NCBI GenBank assembly: GCA_965221035.1
Contig: OZ244860.1
Location: 1,736,001-1,800,000 of the forward strand
Direction: 5' to 3'
DNA length: 64,000 nucleotides
Source: UBA6522 sp965221035
GTDB taxonomy: Bacteria; Pseudomonadota; Gammaproteobacteria; Steroidobacterales; Rariloculaceae
The translations under genes and the position numbers were made by a program. Below are positions 8,100 through 15,963 of this stretch, one piece after another. The notes beneath the pieces were generated by a model. The model ran no database searches, was not told the origin of the DNA, and worked only from the letters and a program-made list of their open reading frames with translations. Within the stretch, counting starts at the first letter, position 1. Each line of letters starts with the position of its first letter.

Positions 8100-8876
8100 C
8101 TACTTTCCTGCGAAATGCGCCTCCCGCTTGTCGAGAAAGGCCTGAACCCCTTCGGCATGATCCGCGGTGTCGAACAGGGCAAGCTGTTCACGCGCTTCCA
8201 GATCGAACGTGCTGGCCCAGTCATGCTCCGCGGCGAAGCGCATCGCCTTTTTGGTGGCGGTCACCGAAAGCGGCGCACGTTGGGCCAGGGATCCGGCCCA
8301 TTCCAGGGTCTCTTTCATGAGCGAGTCGGTCGGAACGGACTTGTTCGCCAGGCCCAGCTCGACGCAGCGTCGTGCGCTGATCCGCTCCGATTCGACACTG
8401 AGTTGAAACGCCCGGCGATAGCCGAGCAGATGCACGAGCAGCCAGCACAGGCCACCGTCGGGAACCAGCGAAATGGTCGTAAACGGAGCCAGCAGGTAAG
8501 CGTCGTCGGCCATCACCAGCAAGTCGCACGAAAGCGCGAATGACATCCCGATACCGGCCGCCGCGCCATTCACCGCGCCGATAACCGGCTGTGGCATGGT
8601 GGCGATACATTCCAGAATGGGCCGGTACTCGGCCTGCAACTTCGACTCGATGTTCCGGAGCCGCGACTTGTCCTTGAGGTCCGCTCCCGCGCTGAACGCG
8701 CGCCCCCGGCCGGTCAGCACCACGACTCGGATCGACCGGTCGGCGGCTGATCGCCGAAATGCCGTCAGCAGGTCCCGGCGAAGGTGCCCGTCAAAGGAAT
8801 TCATCGCTTCCGGGCGGCAGATGGTGATGACGGCCACAGGACCTTCCCTGTCGCATTCAACGACCGGTGGGTTCAT
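8100..8876 (-). CDS. Enoyl-CoA hydratase/isomerase family protein (PaaG-like)
   Basis: Crotonase-fold protein of 258 residues acting on a CoA thioester. The oxyanion-hole segments are AFSAGADLK and NGAAAGIGMSFALSCD. At the position of the second catalytic glutamate of classical hydratases the sequence reads SLVPDGGLCWLL, the aspartate-containing form typical of PaaG-type isomerases (1,2-epoxyphenylacetyl-CoA isomerase) and related enzymes. An isomerase role is thus at least as likely as hydration. The start at 8876 (MNPPVVECD) is chosen by family length; upstream extension lacks similarity. It lies 109 nt downstream of the STAS gene on the same strand and may share its transcript. Confidence 0.85.
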   Translation of the reverse strand: MNPPVVECDREGPVAVITICRPEAMNSFDGHLRRDLLTAFRRSAADRSIRVVVLTGRGRAFSAGADLKDKSRLRNIESKLQAEYRPILECIATMPQPVIGAVNGAAAGIGMSFALSCDLLVMADDAYLLAPFTTISLVPDGGLCWLLVHLLGYRRAFQLSVESERISARRCVELGLANKSVPTDSLMKETLEWAGSLAQRAPLSVTATKKAMRFAAEHDWASTFDLEAREQLALFDTADHAEGVQAFLDKREAHFAGK

Positions 8877-8985
8877 CGGCAGGAGCGTTGGCCGGCGCCC
8901 GGGAGGACCGGAGGGATTATCAAACCGACCATCACCGACACCGTCGGCTCGACCATGGCCACGGTGGGCAGTCGGACGCGCGCGA

Positions 8986-9324
8986 TCAGCCTTCCACGGC
9001 GGCCAGCGCCTCGTCCCGCGTAGGATGGGTCGAGATGATCTGGTCAAACCCGCTGATCTGGAAGATCTCCGCGATGGGATCGGAAAGCGAACAGAGCGCA
9101 AACTGCACCTTGCGTTGTCCCAGCGACTTGGCAATGATCAGAATTGCCCGCAGTCCCGCGCTGCTGATGTACGAAAGATTCGCACAATCGATGATGACGG
9201 CACCCTCGCAGTCGCCAATAGCGGTCTGCACGGCACTCTCAAAGTCTTGAGCATTGGTGCCGTCAATTCGACCCTCGGCCATTGCGATCAGGGCCTTGTC
9301 CGTAGTTTCAGTGCTTATGTGCAT
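8986..9324 (-). CDS. STAS-domain anti-sigma factor antagonist (SpoIIAA/RsbV-like)
   Basis: A 112-residue single STAS domain. The strand/helix pattern is AVIIDCANLSYISSAGLRAILIIAK, in which Ser55 of SSAGL occupies the position phosphorylated by the partner kinase in SpoIIAA. In partner-switching systems the unphosphorylated form binds the anti-sigma kinase and frees its target. The matching RsbW/SpoIIAB-like ATPase is encoded 1.5 kb upstream on the same strand (10875-11324), with an ammonium transporter between. No PP2C phosphatase or sigma factor is in the window, so the controlled target is unknown. Confidence 0.88.
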   Translation of the reverse strand: MHISTETTDKALIAMAEGRIDGTNAQDFESAVQTAIGDCEGAVIIDCANLSYISSAGLRAILIIAKSLGQRKVQFALCSLSDPIAEIFQISGFDQIISTHPTRDEALAAVEG

Positions 9325-9388
9325 CGGACCCGTGTTCCTTAATTTGCTGCGTTAGGTTCAATCTTGAGCGTGGACTCGGACGACGCGC

Positions 9389-9397
9389 ATTCTAGCA
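9389..9397 (-). promoter_or_regulatory. Candidate extended -10 promoter for the STAS gene
   Basis: On the minus strand TGCTAGAAT combines an extended TGn with a TAGAAT -10 box, 65 nt upstream of the STAS start, in the 144-nt gap after amt. No good -35 hexamer is seen at 16-18 nt, which extended -10 promoters can tolerate. It suggests the STAS gene can be expressed apart from amt. Confidence 0.35.
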
Positions 9398-9468
9398 TGG
9401 AATGGTAAATTCACGGCCGCCCATCCAAGGATTCCGGCACCTTGCGCCTCCCTCATGGCATTGTTCGG

Positions 9469-10863
9469 TCAACTGTCCATTTCCTCGGGCATGAGCACGA
9501 ATTCAGGATAGGCTTCAATGCCAAGTTCCGCGGCATCCTGTCCCAATTCCTCCACAGCCGGCGGAACGCGGGCGCCCAGGGTCCTGTCAATGATCAGCCA
9601 CGTGACCATCGCGGTTCCGAAAACGAAAATTCCGATCGCGGCGACTCCGGCCAACTGCACCAGCAGGTTGCCGCCTGCCGCGATACACACGGCCAGCGTG
9701 CCCCAGATGCCGGCGAACAGGTGCGCGGAAACCGCACCAACAACATCGTCCACCTTGATGCGTTCCATGACGGCCAGACCGGAAACGCAGACCACGCCGC
9801 CCACCGCACCGATCACGATGGCCCATTGATGTGCGACGATATCGGGACCCGCCGTGATGGCGACCAGCCCCGCGATGGCCCCGTTGAGGCCCGCAAACAG
9901 GTCGATTCGGCCCAATATCGGCCTCGACACGCAAATGGCCGCCAACACGCCCGCCGCGGCGGCAAGGTTGGTATTGGCCAGAATGTTGCTTACGGATACG
10001 GCGTCGATGGCGCCGGAAAGCGCAAGCTGTGACCCGCCGTTGAAGCCGAACCAGCCAAGCCAGAGGATGAATACACCAAGGGTGACCGCGGGCACGTTCG
10101 ACGGCGGTGTGGGCTTGACCGTGCCGTCCCGCCGGAACTTGCCCGTTCTGGGACCCACAATGATGGCCCCTGCCAGAGCTGCCCACCCGCCCGTGCCGTG
10201 GACGATGGTCGAGCCGGCGAAGTCCTGGAAGCCCATGGCGCCAAGCCATCCCCCACCCCATGTCCAGGACCCCACGATCGGGTAGATCACCGCTGTCAGC
10301 ACCGCGACAAACAGAAAGAAAGACCACAGCTTGACGCGCTCCGCCAGGGCACCGGAAACGATCGAAGCGGTCGTTGCGACGAACACCATCTGGAAGAACC
10401 AGTCCGACATGGTCGAATAGCCGTTGGCCACGACGGCGTCCAGGGCTTCCTCGCGCCCCTGCAGCAGTGCGATTTCGTCCGGACTGGTACCGTAGAACGG
10501 TCCAAGCGACCCGGCCCAGCCGCCTTCCGGCACGCCGACATACATCAGGTTGTAGCCGATCAGGTAAAAGGTCAGTCCGGCGATGGAGTACAGTCCGATA
10601 TTCTTCAGACAGATGACCGAAGCGTTCTTGGTGCGTACCGACCCGGACTCCAGCATCGTGAAGCCCGCGCACATCCACATGACCAGCGCACCCCAGATGA
10701 GGAACGAAAAGGTGTTGAGGACAAATTGCGTTTCACTTTCGACCGCCGCACCGGCGATCGACGGAACGGCGCAGGCCGCCAGCGCCCAGATAACAAGGTG
10801 TGGCTTCGGATCACGACGTCGGCGCCGCAGGCATGCGGCCAGGCCGCGCAGAGGGTGATGCAT
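9469..10863 (-). CDS. amt: Ammonium transporter (Amt/MEP/Rh family)
   Basis: Inner-membrane ammonium channel/transporter of 464 residues with about eleven predicted membrane helices after an N-terminal hydrophobic segment (LVIWALAACAVPSIAGAA) that may be a cleaved signal. The two pore histidines are present in VHGTGGWAALAG and AHLFAGIWGTL, and the family's GFTMLESG and GFNGGS segments are visible. No C-terminal signalling domain is fused. There is no adjacent glnK, the usual Amt partner; instead the gene follows a histidine-kinase-like anti-sigma ATPase by 11 nt and precedes a STAS antagonist, suggesting regulation of, or by, a partner switch. Confidence 0.93.
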   Translation of the reverse strand: MHHPLRGLAACLRRRRRDPKPHLVIWALAACAVPSIAGAAVESETQFVLNTFSFLIWGALVMWMCAGFTMLESGSVRTKNASVICLKNIGLYSIAGLTFYLIGYNLMYVGVPEGGWAGSLGPFYGTSPDEIALLQGREEALDAVVANGYSTMSDWFFQMVFVATTASIVSGALAERVKLWSFFLFVAVLTAVIYPIVGSWTWGGGWLGAMGFQDFAGSTIVHGTGGWAALAGAIIVGPRTGKFRRDGTVKPTPPSNVPAVTLGVFILWLGWFGFNGGSQLALSGAIDAVSVSNILANTNLAAAAGVLAAICVSRPILGRIDLFAGLNGAIAGLVAITAGPDIVAHQWAIVIGAVGGVVCVSGLAVMERIKVDDVVGAVSAHLFAGIWGTLAVCIAAGGNLLVQLAGVAAIGIFVFGTAMVTWLIIDRTLGARVPPAVEELGQDAAELGIEAYPEFVLMPEEMDS

Positions 10864-10874
10864 GACGTGTAGTC

Positions 10875-11324
10875 TCAGCTGGAAGTAGCCGCCTTCTTGG
10901 TCAGCGTCACGACGTTACGACCGTCTTCACGCCGGTAATCGAAGCTGTCCATCATCTGACGCGTGAGGAAAATGCCCAATCCACCCACCTTCCGTTCTTC
11001 AAGTGAAGCCCGGGTGGCGGGCTCGGCCGCGCTGTCCGGCGAGAATTCGATGCCGTCGTCGGAAATCTCCACGGTGATCACGCCGCCTTGCAGCCGTACC
11101 TGCAACTCGATGCGATGCTCCCCGCCATCCTCGTAGCCGTAGCTGATGGTATTGGTCAGCAGTTCGTCCACCGACAGGTTGACGGCGTAAACGGTGTCCG
11201 TGGGTATGCCGTTGCAGGAGCAGAATTCTTCGATCTTGCCAGCCGCGACAGCGATGTCCCGCAAGTCATTCGCCACCGAGAACTGCAGGAGTTCACGGTT
11301 GCCGGCACCCTCAGAAACGCTCAT
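10875..11324 (-). CDS. Serine-kinase-type ATP-binding anti-sigma regulator (RsbW/SpoIIAB-like)
   Basis: A 149-residue GHKL ATPase. The N box is VNLSVDELLTNTISYGY, the G1 box EISDDGIEF and the G2 box GGLGIFLTRQMMD. This is the pattern of stand-alone HATPase_c_2 proteins that phosphorylate STAS antagonists and bind sigma factors or other targets. First gene of an apparent operon with amt (11 nt gap), STAS and the crotonase. The start MSVSEGAGN is an ATG at 11324. The cognate STAS protein is very probably the one at 8986-9324; the third partner is not visible. Confidence 0.88.
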   Translation of the reverse strand: MSVSEGAGNRELLQFSVANDLRDIAVAAGKIEEFCSCNGIPTDTVYAVNLSVDELLTNTISYGYEDGGEHRIELQVRLQGGVITVEISDDGIEFSPDSAAEPATRASLEERKVGGLGIFLTRQMMDSFDYRREDGRNVVTLTKKAATSS

Positions 11325-11476
11325 GCAGATACACCGTCCAAGCGACCAGATTATTCCCCGGCCCAGACTCGCCGCGACCGTGGCGTCCCCATTTGACGCC
11401 CATCATAGGCAGGAGAACAGGCGAGTTCAACAACAAGACCACCTGGATTCGATGCCCTCAGAGCTCGCGCCTCGAC

Positions 11477-11503
11477 TTGAAAAGCACCAGTCTGTGCTAG
11501 GCT
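11477..11503 (+). promoter_or_regulatory. Possible promoter of the TetR-family gene
   Basis: TTGAAA at 11477-11482 and TAGGCT at 11498-11503 resemble -35 and -10 boxes, 41 nt ahead of the TTG start at 11544. The 15-nt spacing is short, so this is only a weak candidate. Confidence 0.25.
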
Positions 11504-11543
11504 AAGGTGCTGCTTCGTAGACCGCCATGCTCAGGAACAGGCC

Positions 11544-12191
11544 TTGAGCCAGACCGCCATTCGATTGAACCCCCAAGCCCCGTTCCGCGACGGGCCCTCG
11601 ACGCGGCGGCGGATCCTGAAGGCTGCGCTCAAGGCCTTTGCGCGCCATGGGTTCGACGCGGTCTCGCTGCGCACCATCGCGGACGAGGCCGGAGTCAATC
11701 ATCAGCTCATCGGCCACCACTTCGGATCGAAGCGGGACTTGTGGGATGCGGCGCTTGATGTGCGTTTTGAAGAATTCCAGGAGTTCCACCGGGCATTGAA
11801 CGTGTCGGGCGATGGGGCCGACCCGCTGGATCAATTCCGCAAATGCGTCAGGACCATTGTCGAATTCACGCTCGCATCACCCGAGATTCCCTGCATCCAC
11901 TACCATGAAGCCTTGGTCAACCGCCCGGCCAGGGAGAACTCGGACCGCTATCAGCGGCTCCTCGAGCGCCAGATATCGAGTACTCGCACGCTGATTGAAC
12001 GACTGCTCACCCAGGCACAGGACGCCGGCGTCATCGCGCGGATTCCCTTCGACGATCTGTTTTTCGTCTTTCAGGGCGCCATCCTGCATCGCATTATTGT
12101 CGCCAAGGAGAGCCTGCACTTTTCCGGGGTGCCGATCGACGAAGTGGTCGACGCGCATACCGATGCGATTGTGAGAAGCTTCGCCAGATAG
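11544..12191 (+). CDS. TetR/AcrR-family transcriptional regulator
   Basis: The 215-residue product has an N-terminal TetR helix-turn-helix: TRRRILKAALKAFARHGFDAVSLRTIADEAGVNHQLIGHHFGSK near residues 20-63. A divergent all-helical ligand-binding domain of normal length follows. The TTG at 11544 with AGGA about 10 nt upstream is the only fitting start; the nearby ATG at 11527 meets a stop after six codons. Located just upstream of, and on the same strand as, the flavoprotein/arylsulfotransferase genes, which it probably regulates. An A+T-rich dyad over the -10 box at 12296-12324 is a candidate operator. Confidence 0.9.
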   Translation: MSQTAIRLNPQAPFRDGPSTRRRILKAALKAFARHGFDAVSLRTIADEAGVNHQLIGHHFGSKRDLWDAALDVRFEEFQEFHRALNVSGDGADPLDQFRKCVRTIVEFTLASPEIPCIHYHEALVNRPARENSDRYQRLLERQISSTRTLIERLLTQAQDAGVIARIPFDDLFFVFQGAILHRIIVAKESLHFSGVPIDEVVDAHTDAIVRSFAR

Positions 12192-12295
12192 GCGAAAACT
12201 CCCGCACTTCGAGCTCAATCACTTCGGCGCAGCCCCGAGTCTGAATCGCCGTCCGCCTTGCCTGGTTTCATGACGGACACCATAAAATCGGGCCA

Positions 12296-12324
12296 TTAAC
12301 TTTACGACTGTCAAATTGTATAAT
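12296..12324 (+). promoter_or_regulatory. Sigma-70 promoter with overlapping dyad, upstream of the Tat-protein/flavoprotein genes
   Basis: TTAACT (12296-12301), a 17-nt spacer and a perfect TATAAT (12319-12324) form a convincing promoter in an A+T-rich patch of a GC-rich region. The -10 box sits inside an imperfect dyad, TCAAATTGTATAATTGA (12311-12327), a natural place for repression by the adjacent TetR-family protein. No operator comparison could be done. Confidence 0.6.
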
Positions 12325-12407
12325 TGAACTGAACTACGGAGCGAGTCAATACCCATGCCACCGCCATCAGTCGTTATAGCGGCATTCCGGTCGACGGTCC
12401 GACGCCT

Positions 12408-12959
12408 ATGAGCACGATGACACGAAGGGAAATCCTTACCGCCGGCGTGACGGCACTGTCGCTGAACTCGGTCGGCCACGGTGCCTTCGGCTTCGCCGCG
12501 GCGGCCGGCCAGATCCGGCTCCCATTCGACACCATCATCATGGACGGGAGGCTTGCAGACCACGAATTCCTGTCAGGTCTCGCGCGTTCGACCGGAGCCC
12601 GGTGCTGTTCGATTCGTGGAGATCTGACCCGGGTCTGGTTCGATTCATTGCGTCGCGCATGCCTGGAAGGGTCCACGGTGATTGCCGGCTTCACATCGGA
12701 CCTCGACTCCGCGGTGATGCGTTCGTGCGCCCGCGATGTCGGATACCGGCAGGTACTGCGCCTCGACATCACGATGGACGTTGACGCGGGCCGCGAGACA
12801 ATCCGTCAGTCGATCGACTCCGCTTCGCCGGATGGGTTCGCGTTGTCGAGCAATCTCCGGCGCCTGCTCGATTTCTGCATGACCTCGCCGGCGTGGCCGG
12901 GTGATCGGCCTGGTCCAACCCAATTTGCCGCCTGGGTCATCGCGCCGATTCGCGGCTGA
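12408..12959 (+). CDS. Tat-signal-bearing protein of unknown function
   Basis: 183 residues. The N-terminus MSTMTRREILTAGVTALSL has a twin-arginine pair followed by a moderately hydrophobic stretch and an Ala-rich region, so it is probably exported folded by the Tat system. The rest is a mixed alpha/beta sequence, with pieces such as FDTIIMDGRLADHEFLSGLA and cysteines in GARCCSIRGD, RRACLEG and MRSCARD; I do not recognise the family. It lies between the TATAAT promoter and the flavoprotein gene (71 nt gap) and is probably the first cistron of that operon. The 18-codon frame 12355-12411 just ahead overlaps its ATG as ATGA and could be a coupled leader. It may be an accessory or maturation factor for the redox enzyme, by context only. 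Confidence 0.7.
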   Translation: MSTMTRREILTAGVTALSLNSVGHGAFGFAAAAGQIRLPFDTIIMDGRLADHEFLSGLARSTGARCCSIRGDLTRVWFDSLRRACLEGSTVIAGFTSDLDSAVMRSCARDVGYRQVLRLDITMDVDAGRETIRQSIDSASPDGFALSSNLRRLLDFCMTSPAWPGDRPGPTQFAAWVIAPIRG

Positions 12960-13030
12960 CCGCCCCGTAACGCCCATTCGAAACCAGACAGCGAACGCCG
13001 CACGAAACACCGCAATAGAGGATCTGGAAA

Positions 13031-14614
13031 ATGCCACTACCGCAAGGACTCTCGCAACAGGATTTTGACAGCGCAATGGCCGAACTGCGCGAGGTCGTCG
13101 GAGACGAATGGGTATTTTCGAGCGACGCCCACATCGAAACCTACCGCGACCCGTATTCGCCCTTGATTGGAACGGATGACGAGCCGATCCCATCGGCGGC
13201 GGTGGCGCCGCGCACCGTCGAGCACGTGCAGGGAGTGCTGCGGATCGCAAACGCCTACGGAATTCCGACCTGGGCGTTCTCGACGGGCAAGAATTTCGGG
13301 TACGGCGGAACGGAATCACGCGTTGCCGGGTCGATCATGATCGATCTGAAGCGAATGAACCGCATCCTTGAACTGGACGAGGCCAACGCAACGGCCATCG
13401 TTGAACCGGGCGTCAGCCAGTACGAACTGTGGCAGGAAATCCAGCGCCGCGGACTCCGGCTCTGGATCGACGGGCCTTCCCCGGCGTACTCGAGCATCGT
13501 CGCGATCGGACTCGAACGCGGCGTGGGGTACGGGCTAAATGGCGAACGCTACCGGGCGTTGAGCGGCCTCGAGGTGGTTCTGCCCACGGGCGAAGTCATC
13601 CGCACGGGCATGGCCGCCATCGAAGGTTCCGGCACCTGGGCGCAGTATCCCTACGGCCTGGGTCCCCACGTGCAGGGGATGTTCTCGCAATCGAATTACG
13701 GCATCGTCACCAAGGTCGGCGTGCGGCTGATTCAGCATCCCCCGGCATTTCGCTCAAGCCTGGTGATCGCGCCCAACAATGAAGACATCGTGCCGATGAT
13801 CGACACGCTGCGGAAACTCAGACTGGGTGGCGCCATCGACAATGCCGTCAGTCTCGGTCCGCACGTTCCGGGAGTCGATCCATGGGCGGCGGCGCCCATC
13901 GATCCCCCAATGGGCGGGTTGGGTGGTCCCGGCGGGCCGCCCGGTGCCGACGGACCGGGCGCACCACCTCGACTGCCGGGGTGGAGTTTCCGTCTCGGTC
14001 TGTATGGATACGACCGCGTTGTCGAGGCGAACTGGGAAGAAATTCAGGACGAATTCAGTTCGGCTATTCCCGGCGCAAGCTACGAGACCGAGAAATTCAC
14101 CGCGCCCTACGATGACCAGGACAACTGGGAGAGCCGCCACAAGATGCTCGCGGGAATACCCTCGTTTCAGGAGACCCCGCTGTGGAACCACGGGGGCGTG
14201 TTCATCTCGATGGTCCTGCCGTTCGACGGGCAGGCCTATTGGGAGTTTCGGGAAGTCTACGACCGAGTCTACCGGCAATACGGCCGGAGATACTTCGGCG
14301 GCGCCCTGCACAACCACTCGCCCTGGAGCCTGATCGCACTGGGCGCCGCGCCCGTCAGCCGCAACGATCCGGAAGCCAATGCCCGCACGCGGGAAATGGC
14401 GAGAGCGCTGATCGAAGAAGCCGGCCGACTCGGCTATGGCGAATATCGCGCGCCGACACCGTTCGCCGATGAGGCCGCCGGCGCCTATGCCTGGAACGAT
14501 CATGCCCTGATGCGATTCCTTGAGACCATCAAGGACACATTGGACCCCAACGGCATCCTGGCGCCGGGCAAGAGCGGCATCTGGCCCCGCCGCTACCGGG
14601 AGGACCGCGCATGA
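13031..14614 (+). CDS. VAO/PCMH-type FAD-linked oxidoreductase (vanillyl-alcohol oxidase / 4-cresol dehydrogenase flavoprotein family)
   Basis: 527 residues. The PP-loop FAD domain (FSTGKNFGYGG, residues 83-93; LERGVGYG, 161-168) and the C-terminal signature DPNGILAPGKSGIWP are those of the 4-phenol-oxidising family. Tyr472-Arg473 in GEYRAPTPF matches the Tyr-Arg pair that binds the phenolate in vanillyl-alcohol oxidase, so a para-substituted phenol is the likely substrate. The active-site Asp region reads NGERY, apparently with Glu in place of Asp, and I cannot assign the residue that would hold FAD covalently. Residues 288-317 are a Pro/Gly-rich loop not typical of the family. No signal peptide is visible. 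It overlaps the cytochrome c gene by 4 nt, as expected for a dehydrogenase that passes electrons to cytochrome. Confidence 0.88.
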   Translation: MPLPQGLSQQDFDSAMAELREVVGDEWVFSSDAHIETYRDPYSPLIGTDDEPIPSAAVAPRTVEHVQGVLRIANAYGIPTWAFSTGKNFGYGGTESRVAGSIMIDLKRMNRILELDEANATAIVEPGVSQYELWQEIQRRGLRLWIDGPSPAYSSIVAIGLERGVGYGLNGERYRALSGLEVVLPTGEVIRTGMAAIEGSGTWAQYPYGLGPHVQGMFSQSNYGIVTKVGVRLIQHPPAFRSSLVIAPNNEDIVPMIDTLRKLRLGGAIDNAVSLGPHVPGVDPWAAAPIDPPMGGLGGPGGPPGADGPGAPPRLPGWSFRLGLYGYDRVVEANWEEIQDEFSSAIPGASYETEKFTAPYDDQDNWESRHKMLAGIPSFQETPLWNHGGVFISMVLPFDGQAYWEFREVYDRVYRQYGRRYFGGALHNHSPWSLIALGAAPVSRNDPEANARTREMARALIEEAGRLGYGEYRAPTPFADEAAGAYAWNDHALMRFLETIKDTLDPNGILAPGKSGIWPRRYREDRA

Positions 14615-14967
14615 CCAGAATGACCGTGATTGGGGCGCTGATCGCCTCGCTGTCGATGCTGACATTGCCGTATGATAGCGACGCCGGGGCCCAGGACTCC
14701 ACGCTCGCGTTGGGGGAACGCATCTTTCAGGACAAGTGCGAGTACTGCCACGGCGCCGGTGTGCAGAAAGGCGGAACCTACGTGCTGCAGGCGAGATATC
14801 AGGGTGCCCTGCCCGCGTTGCTGACCGAGCGCACCGATCTTGCGCCCGAATATGTCAGGGCCGTGTTGCGCACCTGGACGAATGGCATGGCGCCGTTTCG
14901 ACCGACGGAGATTTCCGACTCGGAACTTGAAGCGCTGATCGCCTACTTGACAGGTAACGAGGAGTGA
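14611..14967 (+). CDS. Exported mono-heme cytochrome c (PchC-like electron acceptor)
   Basis: 118 residues with a cleavable signal peptide (MTRMTVIGALIASLSML..., probable cleavage near DAGAQ). One heme-binding CEYCH motif follows, and the likely distal ligand is the methionine of NGMAPFRPTEIS; the C-terminal helix ISDSELEALIAYL is typical of class I cytochromes c. The ATG overlaps the flavoprotein stop as ATGA, so the two are translationally coupled. In p-cresol methylhydroxylase a small cytochrome subunit with this layout accepts electrons from the flavoprotein; the same pairing is inferred here. Confidence 0.9.
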   Translation: MTRMTVIGALIASLSMLTLPYDSDAGAQDSTLALGERIFQDKCEYCHGAGVQKGGTYVLQARYQGALPALLTERTDLAPEYVRAVLRTWTNGMAPFRPTEISDSELEALIAYLTGNEE

Positions 14968-14971
14968 TCGA

Positions 14972-15832
14972 ATGGCCTGGAACAATCTTGCCGTCTGTTT
15001 GATGCTGTTGCTGTGCCCCGCCGCGGCGATGCTGCCGCTTCATCCGGCCGTCTCGCAGGAAGCCACCCCGCAGGGCTCCGGCTACGCCGACCTGGATGGG
15101 GATGTCATCAATTACGAGTATTTCGATTTCGGCGGATTCCAGCTGTTGATGGCGGAACACCGCCTGAAGTGGCGTGGCGTCGGCGGATTGTTCGATGGTG
15201 TCGACGCCTCGGTCAGCCCGCAAGTATCGAAAATCGACAACAACATCTATTTTATGTCCTGGCCGACCCGTGGCGACGGAGGTGACAATGTGGTGGTCAA
15301 TTTCGACGCCATGACCGTGTACGCGCATCTCGGGGAAGGTGACCGGTTCCGGCTGATTCATGGCGTCGTGCATTGCCGAAACTCAAGCGATTGCTCCGCT
15401 CCCGAAGGAGACGTGATGAGTCCCGACGAACGGATGCGGACCCTGATGGCCAACGCTCGGCGCGCCGGCCTGGCGGGTCCGCTCGACGCACCGCCGGAAG
15501 CGGGCCCGCTTTCGCCTGCGGACCTGGCGGCCAGGGATGCACTGCGGGGCAAAGTGCTTCGGTACGAGACTGACCGCGGCATCACGAGCGTCGAGGTAAC
15601 AGACGACGCAACTGTTGTCAGTGAAGATGGCGCAGACGAAACATCTCATGCGACGCACGCGACCCAGGTCGCCGACGGTGTTTTCTTCCTTTCTTGGGGC
15701 GGTCCCCACGGCGGCAACCATGTCGTCTTCAATGCTGCGACGATGAAGGTCTATGACCAGATCCTGCCGGACGGCACACGCGGAGAGGCAGTTTACGACG
15801 CGGTCTGCTTCGACGTTGCATCCATGTGCTGA
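14972..15832 (+). CDS. Exported two-repeat MoaF-like (lipocalin-fold) protein
   Basis: 286 residues with a signal peptide (MAWNNLAVCLMLLLCPAAAM). Two halves carry the same pattern: NNIYFMSWPTRGDGGDNVVVNF and, near the C-terminus, DGVFFLSWGGPHGGNHVVFN. Each is followed by a VY strand (MTVYAHL and MKVYDQI), so the protein is an internal duplication. The pattern resembles MoaF and, more distantly, phenolic-acid decarboxylases; I regard the assignment as tentative. It starts 5 nt after the cytochrome gene with GAGGAG upstream. A binding or catalytic role on a phenolic intermediate in the periplasm fits the context but is not shown. Cysteines are paired in HCRNSSDC and CFDVASMC. Confidence 0.65.
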   Translation: MAWNNLAVCLMLLLCPAAAMLPLHPAVSQEATPQGSGYADLDGDVINYEYFDFGGFQLLMAEHRLKWRGVGGLFDGVDASVSPQVSKIDNNIYFMSWPTRGDGGDNVVVNFDAMTVYAHLGEGDRFRLIHGVVHCRNSSDCSAPEGDVMSPDERMRTLMANARRAGLAGPLDAPPEAGPLSPADLAARDALRGKVLRYETDRGITSVEVTDDATVVSEDGADETSHATHATQVADGVFFLSWGGPHGGNHVVFNAATMKVYDQILPDGTRGEAVYDAVCFDVASMC

Positions 15833-15963
15833 ATGCCTGGCGCGCAAAGACCCGGGAGACGAGCTTGAATACATGTCGCGGCGCATGGGCGCCCGAGGAG
15901 CGCCACAAGTCCGCGAAGCCGCCACAAGCCAGTACACCCACCATTTCCGAAGACGAGATCCAC

